The notes beneath the pieces are model-generated. The model had not been told where the DNA came from. It did no database searches and saw nothing but the letters and a program-made list of their open reading frames with translations. Of a DNA stretch of 64,000 nucleotides, positions 8,696-16,993 are shown piece by piece. Every line of letters begins with the position of its first letter. Within the stretch, counting starts at the first letter, position 1. Position numbers and translations under genes: made by a program. This DNA comes from Crocinitomix sp044361315. Its GTDB lineage: Bacteria > Bacteroidota > Bacteroidia > Flavobacteriales_D > Crocinitomicaceae. The DNA lies in the NCBI GenBank assembly GCA_044361315.1, contig JBIKJA010000006.1, positions 149,245 through 213,244 on the forward strand. The letters are read 5' to 3'.

Positions 8696-9787
8696 CTAAT
8701 GATAACAACGAACACCACCAATTGAATCGCGGACTGCACCTGTCACCGATTTAAGAATATTCACTTCATCTCGTACATTTAAGAGTCCTAAAAAAGCAAA
8801 AATCAGGGCCTCTTTTGAAGTGATGATCTGTCGCGAAGGAAGGACTATTTCTGAGTTTGTTTTATCTTTTATTGAATTGATCAGCAAATTATTAAATGTG
8901 CCACCTCCAGTTACTAATACATTTTTAATTTGGTAGAAATTAAGTGTTTTGGCGAGTTGATTCGCTTCGTGCTCGACAATGGTCCTAAGCACATTTGTTC
9001 GTTGACTTTCTTGCAATAGATATGGCGCTAAGTTTGGATAAAAATGCTCATTCAACCATTCAATTCCCAGTGATTTTGGAAATGTTTTTTTGTAATAGTT
9101 TAAATCATTTAACGAGCTGAGTAATTCTGGTATAATCATACCTGTTTTTGCCGTGGCGCCATTCTCATCAAAATCGAGATTATAATATTCAGACATAAGC
9201 TTGTTTAGCGGTAAATTACAGGGACAAATGTCATAAGCAATACGCTGGTTATTATAACGAAGGCTGATGTTTGCAATACCCCCAAGATTGAGGCAAGCAG
9301 CATATTCAGAAAAAAGTAATTCATCCCCTATTGGAACTAATGGTGCACCTTGTCCCCCTAATTTTACATCCCCAATTCGAAAATCATTGACCACCAACAA
9401 CCCTGTTTCCTTTGCAATTTTATTTCCATCGCCAATTTGAAGGGTAATTCCTTTTTCAGGCTGGTGGTAAATTGTATGCCCATGAGAGGATATTAATGAG
9501 ATTGACTTTCCTTGTAAAAATTCTTCTCGAAAAAGATTAACTTCTTGACCTAAATAAACGCCATATTCTTCGTGCAATTTTTTCAAATCAACTTCATTCA
9601 TAAAGAACGCCATTTTGAGAAGATTTTTCCAATGCTCCGAATACGGTACATCTTTGGTGATGATTTCCTTGATAATCCACTGTGAATTAACTTTTTTAAA
9701 CACCCCATAACAAAGGTCTAATCCATCCAAAGAAGTGCCAGACATCAGTCCAATCACCCCTACATCCTTCATACTTTTAAATCCCAT
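8696..9787 (-). CDS. anmK: Anhydro-N-acetylmuramic acid kinase
   Basis: 363-residue ASKHA-fold kinase that cleaves and phosphorylates 1,6-anhydroMurNAc released from peptidoglycan, giving MurNAc-6-P for recycling. Seen: the N-terminal ATP/phosphate loop GLMSGTSLDGLDL, SSHGHTIYHQP, the catalytic-region GGQGAPLVPIGDELLF, LNLGGIANISL, and the second phosphate motif LVTGGGTFNNLL. Two starts are possible: 9787 (used here) or 9772, whose product begins MKDVGVIGLM and fits the family N-terminus better. It is transcribed away from the acyl-CoA dehydrogenase gene. Confidence 0.93.
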   Translation of the reverse strand: MGFKSMKDVGVIGLMSGTSLDGLDLCYGVFKKVNSQWIIKEIITKDVPYSEHWKNLLKMAFFMNEVDLKKLHEEYGVYLGQEVNLFREEFLQGKSISLISSHGHTIYHQPEKGITLQIGDGNKIAKETGLLVVNDFRIGDVKLGGQGAPLVPIGDELLFSEYAACLNLGGIANISLRYNNQRIAYDICPCNLPLNKLMSEYYNLDFDENGATAKTGMIIPELLSSLNDLNYYKKTFPKSLGIEWLNEHFYPNLAPYLLQESQRTNVLRTIVEHEANQLAKTLNFYQIKNVLVTGGGTFNNLLINSIKDKTNSEIVLPSRQIITSKEALIFAFLGLLNVRDEVNILKSVTGAVRDSIGGVRCYH

Positions 9788-9809
9788 TAATGTATTCCTA
9801 AAATATTAC

Positions 9810-9817
9810 TAAATTTG
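9810..9817 (+). promoter_or_regulatory. -7 box for the acyl-CoA dehydrogenase gene
   Basis: TAAATTTG fits TAnnTTTG. It predicts a transcript start near 9824, so the open frame from a TTG at 9815 cannot be the true start and the ATG at 9884 is preferred. Confidence 0.6.
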
Positions 9818-9883
9818 TCCCATCTGAACTTTTTTGGTTCAGAAATGTTAGACAAGATAACTATTTATTTCAAAGCTAAGTTG

Positions 9884-11026
9884 ATGGATTTTAAATTTAC
9901 AGAAGAACAAATAGCAGTTAGAGATGCTGCAAGAGATTTCGCGCAAAATGTGCTTAAATCTGGTGTTATTGAAAGAGATATTCACGCAAAATTTCCAGTG
10001 GAAGAAGCAAAGCAACTTGGTGAACTTGGCTTTTTAGGAATGATGGTTGATCCGAAATACGGTGGTGGGGGAATGGATGCTGTTTCGTATGTACTTGCGA
10101 TGGAAGAAATTTCTAAGGTGGATGCTTCGATGGCGGTTTGTATGTCTGTATGTAATTCTTTAGTATGTTGGGGATTAGAGACTTTTGGAACAGAAGAACA
10201 AAAACAAAAATACTTAGCTCCAATTGCACGTGGTGAAAAAATTGGGGCATTTTGTTTGTCAGAACCAGAGGCCGGATCTGATGCAACTTCTCAACAGACT
10301 AGTGCGATTGATAAAGGTGATCACTATTTGTTAAACGGTACAAAAAACTGGATTACCAATGGAAGTTCTGCTTCTATTTATTTAGTAATCGCTCAAACTG
10401 ATCGTGAAAAAGGTCATCGTGGAATTAATGCGTTAATCATTGAAAGAGGAATGGAAGGATTTTTAGTTGGGGCGAAAGAAGATAAAATGGGAATTCGCGG
10501 ATCAGACACACATACGTTAATTTTTAACGATGTAAAAGTTCCCAAAGAAAATAGAATTGGCGAAGATGGTTTTGGATTTAAATTTGCCATGCAAACCTTA
10601 GGAGGTGGAAGAATTGGAATCGCTTCTCAAGCACTGGGAATTGCTTCTGGTGCGTTAGATTTAGCGATTGCCTACTCGAAAGAACGTAAAACGTTTGGTA
10701 AAGAAATCAATAAACACCAAGCGATTGCTTTCAAATTGGCAGATATGGCGACGCAAGTTCACGCTGCTCGTTTAATGTGTTTGAATGCCGCTTCGTTAAA
10801 AGATCAAGGGGAAGATTATACGGAAGCAGCCGCAATGGCGAAATTGTATGCTTCTGACATTGCTCAATTTGTGACGACCGAAGCGGTTCAAATTCATGGA
10901 GGATACGGATATGTTCGTGAATACCATGTCGAACGAATGATGCGAGATGCTAAAATCACACAAATTTATGAAGGTACTTCAGAAATTCAAAAAATTGTGA
11001 TTTCAAGAAGTATTTTAGCTGACTAA
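9884..11026 (+). CDS. Acyl-CoA dehydrogenase
   Basis: FAD flavoenzyme of 380 residues that inserts the trans-2,3 double bond into an acyl-CoA, passing electrons to ETF. Seen: the N-terminal helical start MDFKFTEEQIAVRDAARDFA, FCLSEPEAGSDA and KNWITNGSSA of the middle beta-domain, and the C-terminal signature region QIHGGYGYVREYHVERMMRD. The glutamate in the TQIYEGTSEIQ motif, in the short-chain/butyryl position, is the likely catalytic base. This placement suggests a short-chain or branched substrate. The start was moved inward from the upstream TTG because the first residues of the longer frame match nothing in the family and overlap the promoter box. A terminator follows. Confidence 0.93.
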   Translation: MDFKFTEEQIAVRDAARDFAQNVLKSGVIERDIHAKFPVEEAKQLGELGFLGMMVDPKYGGGGMDAVSYVLAMEEISKVDASMAVCMSVCNSLVCWGLETFGTEEQKQKYLAPIARGEKIGAFCLSEPEAGSDATSQQTSAIDKGDHYLLNGTKNWITNGSSASIYLVIAQTDREKGHRGINALIIERGMEGFLVGAKEDKMGIRGSDTHTLIFNDVKVPKENRIGEDGFGFKFAMQTLGGGRIGIASQALGIASGALDLAIAYSKERKTFGKEINKHQAIAFKLADMATQVHAARLMCLNAASLKDQGEDYTEAAAMAKLYASDIAQFVTTEAVQIHGGYGYVREYHVERMMRDAKITQIYEGTSEIQKIVISRSILAD

Positions 11027-11050
11027 TTGAAAATAGGAATTAATAAAATT

Positions 11051-11083
11051 AGGTAATTTAAAGTAAGTTACCTGATTTTTTTT
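11051..11083 (+). terminator. Intrinsic terminator of the acyl-CoA dehydrogenase gene
   Basis: Stem AGGTAATTT / AAGTTACCT (one G-T pair, 5-base loop) followed by GATTTTTTTT. Confidence 0.75.
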
Positions 11084-11105
11084 GTGCTAAATTAACGTTT
11101 GACGC

Positions 11106-12392
11106 TTACAAATAAGGAATCACTTCTTCTAAACGAATCCCTCTTGAGCCTTTCAGCAGCAGGATGGAATCATCAATAAAAGAAAGATCAAATTGATCAA
11201 CTAACGATTTCCAATCCTTAAAAGTTGGGAAGATTGAGTCAATTTTTGAGAACTCTTCCCCAACTAACAATGCATTTAATTGATGTTCTTCTAAAAATCG
11301 CACAATCTTTGTATGCTCCTCGCCCGAGATTGCTCCTAATTCACGCATATCTCCTAAAATTGCTAATTTCTTTGCCCCCTCGACCTGTACAAAACTTTCC
11401 AAAGCTGCCTTCATACTGGTGGCATTGGCATTGTAACAATCAACAATCAGCGTGTTTCGTTGCGTTTTTGTGACCTGTGATCGATTATTGGTAGGCTCAT
11501 AATTAGCGATGGCCGCACTCATTTTGTTCTTGTCTACATCAAAATGAACGCCAAGTGCAAGTGCTAATAAAAAATTGGTGAAATTATAGGTACCCACTAA
11601 ATTTGTCTGAATCTCATCAGACTGATAATCTTTACTTTGCCATTTAAATCGGATAAACGGCGTTTGGCCTGTTACCTGCCCATAAACAATTCCATTTTCT
11701 CCATTATAGGTAATCAATTCAACCGAACTTGGCAAAATACCTTTTAAGGTTTCATCCATCTCGTTCACAAAAATTTTACCACAGGATTTCCGGATAAAGT
11801 CATACATCTCACCTTTTGTCTTTATAACTCCTGCCAACGAGCCAAAACCTTCGATGTGCGCTGCCCCAACATTGGTAATAATCCCAATTGTCGGTTCGGC
11901 AATCTCTGTAAGTTCTTTGATATCGCCTAGTTTATTCGCTCCCATTTCAATAATTGCTATTTGATGGGATGCATTTAATTCCAAAAGGGTGAAAGGAACA
12001 CCTAGGTGATTATTTAAATTTCCTTTTGTCACCAAAACATTAAACTTACAACTTAAAACAGTTGCTGCTAATTCTTTAGTAGTTGTTTTCCCATTACTTC
12101 CTGTAATACCAATTACGGGGATATTGAATTGTCTGCGGTGAAATCTAGCTAAATCCTGCAAGGTCAGTAAGACATTTTCAACTTGAATAATGGAAGGATG
12201 CTCTAAGGAAGAATCAATTTCATCTACAACGGCAAATACACACCCTTCGTTAATGGCTTGAATTGCAAAATGATTCCCATTAAAATTAGCGCCTTTTAAG
12301 GCAAAATAAATCGAGCCTTTTTTTAAATTTCGCGTGTCAGTTGAAATGCCTGTACTTGCTAAAAAAAGTGAATGCAATTCAGAAATCTGCAT
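11106..12392 (-). CDS. murF: UDP-MurNAc-tripeptide:D-Ala-D-Ala ligase
   Basis: Cytosolic Mur ligase of 428 residues that adds D-Ala-D-Ala to the peptidoglycan precursor. Domains: N-terminal substrate domain (STDTRNLKKGSIYFALKG), central ATPase with VIGITGSNGKTTTKELAA, the Mg-binding IIEMGANKLGDIKEL, and the C-terminal domain with VDCYNANATSMKAAL. The DCYNANP-type motif is read as NANAT, a normal MurF variant. It follows pgk by 3 bases and is probably co-transcribed with it. Confidence 0.95.
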   Translation of the reverse strand: MQISELHSLFLASTGISTDTRNLKKGSIYFALKGANFNGNHFAIQAINEGCVFAVVDEIDSSLEHPSIIQVENVLLTLQDLARFHRRQFNIPVIGITGSNGKTTTKELAATVLSCKFNVLVTKGNLNNHLGVPFTLLELNASHQIAIIEMGANKLGDIKELTEIAEPTIGIITNVGAAHIEGFGSLAGVIKTKGEMYDFIRKSCGKIFVNEMDETLKGILPSSVELITYNGENGIVYGQVTGQTPFIRFKWQSKDYQSDEIQTNLVGTYNFTNFLLALALGVHFDVDKNKMSAAIANYEPTNNRSQVTKTQRNTLIVDCYNANATSMKAALESFVQVEGAKKLAILGDMRELGAISGEEHTKIVRFLEEHQLNALLVGEEFSKIDSIFPTFKDWKSLVDQFDLSFIDDSILLLKGSRGIRLEEVIPYL

Positions 12393-12395
12393 AAT

Positions 12396-13592
12396 TTAAT
12401 CATTTAAAATAGCTGCAATACCTGGTAATTGAATGCCTTCGAGGTACTCCAACATTGCGCCACCACCAGTCGAAACATGGCTCACATCATTGGCTAAATT
12501 AAACATATTAACTGCTGCAACACTGTCTCCTCCTCCAACTAAAGAAAAAGCACCGTTTTTTGTAGCTTCTACCACCGCAAGTGCTATTTGATAGGTTCCA
12601 TTTTGGAATTTTTTCATTTCAAATACTCCCATTGGCCCATTCCATAAAATTAATTTAGATACGAGGATCTCTTCTCTGAAATTAACAATCGCTTGTTCCC
12701 CAATATCCAAGCCCATCCATCCGGAAGGAATTTCATTGGTTAGGCATAACTTGGAATTCGCTTCATTTGAAAACTCGTCTGCTGCGATTGTATCAATCGG
12801 AATCAATAACTTCACATTTTTGGATTTCGCTAACGCAATAATTTCATTCGCTACCTCAATAAAATCTGGTTCGATCAATGAATTTCCAACATTTCCGCCT
12901 TGCGCTTTTGCAAAAGTATAGGCCATCCCTCCACCAATAATTAAACTGTCTACCTTGTCTAATAATTTTTTAATGATTGTTATTTTAGAAGAAACCTTCG
13001 CCCCTCCTACAATGGCAACCAAGGGTTTTTGATTCGAATTCAATACCTTGTCAACGCTATGAATTTCCTTTTCTAATAAATATCCAAACATTTTATCGTT
13101 TGGAAAAAAGTTTGCAATAATCGTGGTTGAAGCGTGTGGTCGATGAGCAGTACCAAAAGCGTCATTAATATAAACGTCACCATGTTTTGATAACAATTCC
13201 GCAAAATCAACGCCTCCTTTCGACTCTCGTTGATGAAACCTCAGATTTTCTAATAATAAAACTTCGCCCGGTTTTAGGTTGGCAGATTGTTCAAACGAAC
13301 GTTCGCCAATACAATCAGTTGCAAATAGAACTTTTTTACCTAAATGTTCTTCGATGGTTGGTAAAATATGTCTTAAGGAAAGATGGTCTTCTGGGATGTT
13401 TTTTGGCCTTCCTAGATGCGACATCAATACCACAGATCCACCACCATCTAAAACTTTATTGATGGTTGGAATTGCCGCAATAATTCGTGTGGCATCTGTA
13501 ACTTCGGTTGTTTCTTTTTCGAGGGGAACATTAAAATCAACACGAATGAGGGCGCGTTTATTTTTAAAATCGTAAGTCGAGATTGTTTTCAT
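12396..13592 (-). CDS. pgk: Phosphoglycerate kinase
   Basis: Glycolytic enzyme (398 residues) converting 1,3-bisphosphoglycerate and ADP to 3-phosphoglycerate and ATP. Seen: KRALIRVDFNVPL, VVLMSHLGRPKN, LLENLRFH, NDAFGTAHRPHAST, KPLVAIVGGAKVSSK, and the nucleotide-binding GGGDSVAAV near the C-terminus. The open frame extends to 13640, but the start at 13592 (MKTISTYDFKNK) matches the family, and the extension overlaps the promoter. It forms a two-gene unit with murF. Confidence 0.96.
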   Translation of the reverse strand: MKTISTYDFKNKRALIRVDFNVPLEKETTEVTDATRIIAAIPTINKVLDGGGSVVLMSHLGRPKNIPEDHLSLRHILPTIEEHLGKKVLFATDCIGERSFEQSANLKPGEVLLLENLRFHQRESKGGVDFAELLSKHGDVYINDAFGTAHRPHASTTIIANFFPNDKMFGYLLEKEIHSVDKVLNSNQKPLVAIVGGAKVSSKITIIKKLLDKVDSLIIGGGMAYTFAKAQGGNVGNSLIEPDFIEVANEIIALAKSKNVKLLIPIDTIAADEFSNEANSKLCLTNEIPSGWMGLDIGEQAIVNFREEILVSKLILWNGPMGVFEMKKFQNGTYQIALAVVEATKNGAFSLVGGGDSVAAVNMFNLANDVSHVSTGGGAMLEYLEGIQLPGIAAILND

Positions 13593-13608
13593 AACATCAA
13601 AATTAGAA

Positions 13609-13641
13609 CAAATATAATTCGAAATTTTATTGATTACCAAA
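13609..13641 (-). promoter_or_regulatory. Promoter of pgk-murF
   Basis: Minus-strand TTTG at 13638-13641, 21 bases, then TATATTTG at 13609-13616. It predicts a start near 13602, about 10 bases before the chosen pgk ATG. Confidence 0.7.
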
Positions 13642-13661
13642 ATGCGGGAAGTATAATCAAC

Positions 13662-13689
13662 AAAAAAAGGAGGCTTAAAAACCTCCTTT
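13662..13689 (-). terminator. Intrinsic terminator of the cytochrome cluster
   Basis: Stem AAAGGAGG / CCTCCTTT with an 8-base loop, followed on the minus strand by a T-run. It sits just after the stop at 13711. Confidence 0.85.
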
Positions 13690-13710
13690 CTTTATAATAC
13701 TTAAATTTTC

Positions 13711-14562
13711 TTAATTGGTAATCATCAATTTTCGATTCAAAACACGGTTATTGATGAAAAGAGAAACGACATACATTCCGCTAATGTCCAACTCGTTCAA
13801 CGTTAATTGTTCTGAATAATCTCCAGTGGTTTTGTAACCAAAATCTACCGTTTGAATCAATCGTCCTGATAAATCTTGAACATTAAGTACCACTTTCGCC
13901 TTTTCAATTAATGAATAATTCAGTGAAACTTGTTTCGTAAGATTATTGTATGACACATTATACCCTTTCTCTAGCGGGTTTTCTGCGATACTAACATTAA
14001 ATGGTGGAATTGCAGTACTTCCAAGGAAAATTTCATCACCAGAAGATCCATCGTTATTATTTGCTTTATTAAACGAATAATAAGCGGTCAATTCGCCTAC
14101 GTTAGTCGCTGGTGCTGTCCAATCAAATGTCCAAGAACCCATTCCTTCAGAAGCGCTGTGGCGGATATATTGGCGACCACCCTCTGAAATAATTGATGTA
14201 TTAGGACCAGCAGCTAGAGTACCAGCTTGATTATCTGAGCCATCTAAAATCGTTAATTCAAACCCGTTTTTTGAGCCACCTACCGTTGCTATAGAAATTG
14301 GATAAGTTTCCCCTGGCGTATAATTAGGGCCTCCACCTACTGTGAAGAAAACAACTCCTTCGGCAGACATCGCTGTTCCTGCGTGGCAGGCAGTACAATT
14401 GGCTTCGCCTGGGGCACCCGTTCGCGCTGCTGGAGGATTGGATGAGAAGTTTACTCCATCAATTCCATCACTATGATATTTGGTAACTTTTCCCTCAACT
14501 GAGAAAAATGAAATACTTGCAATTCCTATAAATACAAGTGCAATCACTACTAATTTTTTCAT
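13711..14562 (-). CDS. T9SS-exported protein with a CxxCH heme motif and sorting domain
   Basis: 283-residue secreted protein. Residues 1-22 form a signal peptide. A single heme-c motif, CTACH, is at residues 56-60, preceded by a Pro/Ala/Gly-rich stretch (NPPAARTGAPGEANC) like that of Bacteroidota choice-of-anchor/Reeler-type extracellular proteins. Residues about 70-195 are predicted beta-rich. From about 198 the C-terminus is a type A T9SS sorting domain (NPLEKGYNVSY, VLNVQDLSGRLIQTV, GMYVVSLFINNRVLNRKLMI). It should cross the outer membrane by the T9SS encoded near the right end of this window. Last gene of the four-gene redox cluster; 100 bases separate it from the lipoprotein gene. Its electron partner is unknown. 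Confidence 0.82.
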   Translation of the reverse strand: MKKLVVIALVFIGIASISFFSVEGKVTKYHSDGIDGVNFSSNPPAARTGAPGEANCTACHAGTAMSAEGVVFFTVGGGPNYTPGETYPISIATVGGSKNGFELTILDGSDNQAGTLAAGPNTSIISEGGRQYIRHSASEGMGSWTFDWTAPATNVGELTAYYSFNKANNNDGSSGDEIFLGSTAIPPFNVSIAENPLEKGYNVSYNNLTKQVSLNYSLIEKAKVVLNVQDLSGRLIQTVDFGYKTTGDYSEQLTLNELDISGMYVVSLFINNRVLNRKLMITN

Positions 14563-14662
14563 GGTAGAAAATTTAATTAAACGTTAAAGATAGAGAAATA
14601 TTTTCATCTTAAAATTATTGAATCAAACAATTTTTCATCTTAATATTTCAACTCTTGGAATC

Positions 14663-15022
14663 TTAATTATTAAGTTTTCCTTGTTTAATCCAACAATCAA
14701 ACTTTTGAATAAGACTATCATTCAATTTTGATCCTCCCAATGGCATTGGTGCTGCAGATCCATCATGTTTAATCGCTGATAAAATTGTCGTTGCATTGAA
14801 AGATACTTGAGCATGGGATTCAAATACAAACCCAGCCGCGGCTGTGCCACTATTATGACATCCCGATACCGCACAACCTGTATTCATAATTGGCCCTTGT
14901 ATTTCGGTAGCATAAAACACCGTGTCTTCACATACATCTGCTACTGGTTCCACTGTTTTGTCTTTTAAACAAGAAACAAAGATCACACCTAACGCAAAGG
15001 TGCCTACTATTTTAACTATCAT
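14663..15022 (-). CDS. Small cytochrome c-like lipoprotein
   Basis: 119 residues with a lipoprotein signal ending at C18 (GVIFVSC). The only heme-like motif is CAVSGCH (C50, C55, H56), with four rather than two residues between the cysteines. A Met in SAAPMPLGGSKL could be the distal ligand. The short helical ending (SLIQKFDCWIKQGK) resembles cytochrome-like domains of Planctomycete/Bacteroidota surface proteins. It overlaps the DUF5777 gene by 4 bases (ATGA type), which indicates translational coupling. Whether heme is really attached to a CX4CH site cannot be told from sequence. Confidence 0.72.
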   Translation of the reverse strand: MIVKIVGTFALGVIFVSCLKDKTVEPVADVCEDTVFYATEIQGPIMNTGCAVSGCHNSGTAAAGFVFESHAQVSFNATTILSAIKHDGSAAPMPLGGSKLNDSLIQKFDCWIKQGKLNN

Positions 15023-15882
15023 ATTTTAAATCTTCTATTAATTGAGAATCCAAATCTCCACTCGCCATCCAACCAATTTGCTGTATTTGAAGGGATAAAG
15101 AGATTTTCATTTAAAGCGCGAGCATTTGAAAAGTTAATGATAAATGAATGACCACCAGTTATTAACTCAATCCCTATACTCAGCGGGTTTTTGTAATCAT
15201 TCAAAATTGTATTTGGTCGATTTAACACATGGTTGTATTCAACCAACAGACCAACGGTTTTAGTAATTCTAGCACGACCAGCAAAACCTGCAAATAAAAC
15301 ACCGTTTTGGTCATAACTATTTACTAAATTTCGGTGATTGTAACCAAAATTTGCTTGAGCCACAAATCTGTCAGAAAATTTACGAGAAACTAATAGTTGA
15401 TTCGTAAAGGTGAAACGATTGATAAAATCAGGGTAAGAAGAAATCAAGGTCAAATCATTCACCGCCTTTTTGTAAGGCAAAATAAGTGAGCTAACAAAAA
15501 CCAAGTTAATTGGCATTCCAACTTTTTTTTGATGCAAAATTTTGAGCTTAGTAAATCCATCCAATAATCCAGTCACTTGACCAACACCCTTGCATCTTCC
15601 AAGTCCAACATTGAACTTATCCAAAACGCCATATTCAAATGCAATTCTCACATCGGCTAAATTGTCCAAACCATAAAAGCTCGCTGCGCCTCCATTGTCG
15701 CCAGCAATGTCGCCAAATTTATGGGCGACAATAAATTCAAGTGTACGTTTTGGTAAAAGTTCGACCGAATGATTTGAAAGTACCCGAGTACCTGAAAATG
15801 ATTCTAAAACCAGGTCGTCTTGAGCATAACTAGTCACTGTCACCAAAAACAACACTACTAAATATAGTTTTTTTATTTTCAT
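15019..15882 (-). CDS. DUF5777-type outer-membrane beta-barrel protein
   Basis: 287 residues with a signal peptide (about 1-20, ending SYAQ). The rest alternates polar and aromatic/hydrophobic residues as in transmembrane beta-strands, with landmarks VELLPKRTLEFIVAHKFGDI, YGLDNLADVRIAFEYG and a C-terminal WLDGEWRFGFSINRRF. This matches the DUF5777 family as I recall it. Its position between two cytochrome-type genes suggests an outer-membrane conduit or scaffold for the redox proteins, but this is inference from context. The start lies 27 bases after the cytochrome gene. Confidence 0.75.
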   Translation of the reverse strand: MKIKKLYLVVLFLVTVTSYAQDDLVLESFSGTRVLSNHSVELLPKRTLEFIVAHKFGDIAGDNGGAASFYGLDNLADVRIAFEYGVLDKFNVGLGRCKGVGQVTGLLDGFTKLKILHQKKVGMPINLVFVSSLILPYKKAVNDLTLISSYPDFINRFTFTNQLLVSRKFSDRFVAQANFGYNHRNLVNSYDQNGVLFAGFAGRARITKTVGLLVEYNHVLNRPNTILNDYKNPLSIGIELITGGHSFIINFSNARALNENLFIPSNTANWLDGEWRFGFSINRRFKI

Positions 15883-15909
15883 TTTGTTAATTTAAATAGT
15901 AAGTGCAAT

Positions 15910-16944
15910 TTATTTTTTGACCCTGCCTACTTCGATATAATGAAGTAAATCGAGCATTTGCTTATCACTCATTTTATCTAAACTATACATTGGCATGTAT
16001 TGTTTACGACCAGTAATTGCGTATGTGCCATAACGGGTGATATGTGGCACGGCAAAGTGATTATATTTATCTTTTTTCCTTCTCAAAAAATTCAAGGTCA
16101 AAGGATCATTACTCATTTTAAAATTGGTGATGCCAGCTTCAGCGTCATGACAATGCAAACATCCTCCTTCAAAAATGTATTGGCCATTTTCAGCATTAGG
16201 AACGTACCCATCAATTTTTGGAATGGCAGAAGTCCCAAAATGTGCAGGATTAACTTCAGTATATTTAGATTTTAGCATTTTCAACGTTTTGCTCTTATCG
16301 GTAATCAGCAAATTCGAAAAATTATCCCACTCTTTTTGATCGAATTTTAAGTCCGAGATTTTTAACTCGAGTGTTTTATAATAATGCAATACCGCCCTGA
16401 TTTCCCATTTTTCCATTTCACGACCTTGCGAACACTGGGTAGCACATAATTGGATCGCATTTACCAAAGTATCCCTTGTTGGAATGACTAAATCACCGTA
16501 TTTTTTTGAATAATCATCGTTGTACCAATGTCTTTTATTAAACATTCCATAAAAAGTGGATGCTGGCAAAAAAGGAATTTTATTTTTTTTACTGTGTTCC
16601 AATACAGCCTCTGGTGATACATCTGCAGGATCTGCAGACTCTAATTGAACATTATGACAATCGGTACACACAAAAAATTTTGACACCCTTGTATTAGATT
16701 TATCTAATAATTGCCCATACTTCACGATCTCTTCTCCCATTCGAGCAGAATCTTTATCTGCAGCCGCTAAATAATGTAAGGGCTTTTTTTCTCCCAATTG
16801 AACCAAGGCTTCTTCAACCGTAGTTGGTACATTTGCAGGTTTATCGGCGACATACTTACCGATAGGAGATTCCTTTGACATGAATCCAACAACTGTAATA
16901 AGTATTAAAAAAAATAACGTAATTTGCAGAACTTTTTTTACCAT
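15910..16944 (-). CDS. Di-heme c-type cytochrome
   Basis: 344-residue exported protein with an N-terminal hydrophobic anchor or signal (about 5-22). It has two heme-c motifs, CTDCH at residues 93-97 and CLHCH at 262-266, so two cytochrome c domains. The first domain closes with CATQCSQGREMEKWE (about 167-181), a pattern seen in SoxA/TsdA-like and related di-heme cytochromes. Met residues in RKQYMPMYSLDKM are candidate distal ligands of the second heme. First gene of the redox cluster and divergent from recG with a 49-base gap. Electron donor and acceptor are not known. Confidence 0.85.
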   Translation of the reverse strand: MVKKVLQITLFFLILITVVGFMSKESPIGKYVADKPANVPTTVEEALVQLGEKKPLHYLAAADKDSARMGEEIVKYGQLLDKSNTRVSKFFVCTDCHNVQLESADPADVSPEAVLEHSKKNKIPFLPASTFYGMFNKRHWYNDDYSKKYGDLVIPTRDTLVNAIQLCATQCSQGREMEKWEIRAVLHYYKTLELKISDLKFDQKEWDNFSNLLITDKSKTLKMLKSKYTEVNPAHFGTSAIPKIDGYVPNAENGQYIFEGGCLHCHDAEAGITNFKMSNDPLTLNFLRRKKDKYNHFAVPHITRYGTYAITGRKQYMPMYSLDKMSDKQMLDLLHYIEVGRVKK

Positions 16945-16993
16945 TGGTGAAATTGATTGCTTCGAAATTTACAAAAAATAATTAATCTGCCTA

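Noticed and set aside
9815..9883. N-terminal extension of the acyl-CoA dehydrogenase from a TTG
   Set aside because: The TTG is part of the TAAATTTG promoter box and the extra residues match nothing in the family.
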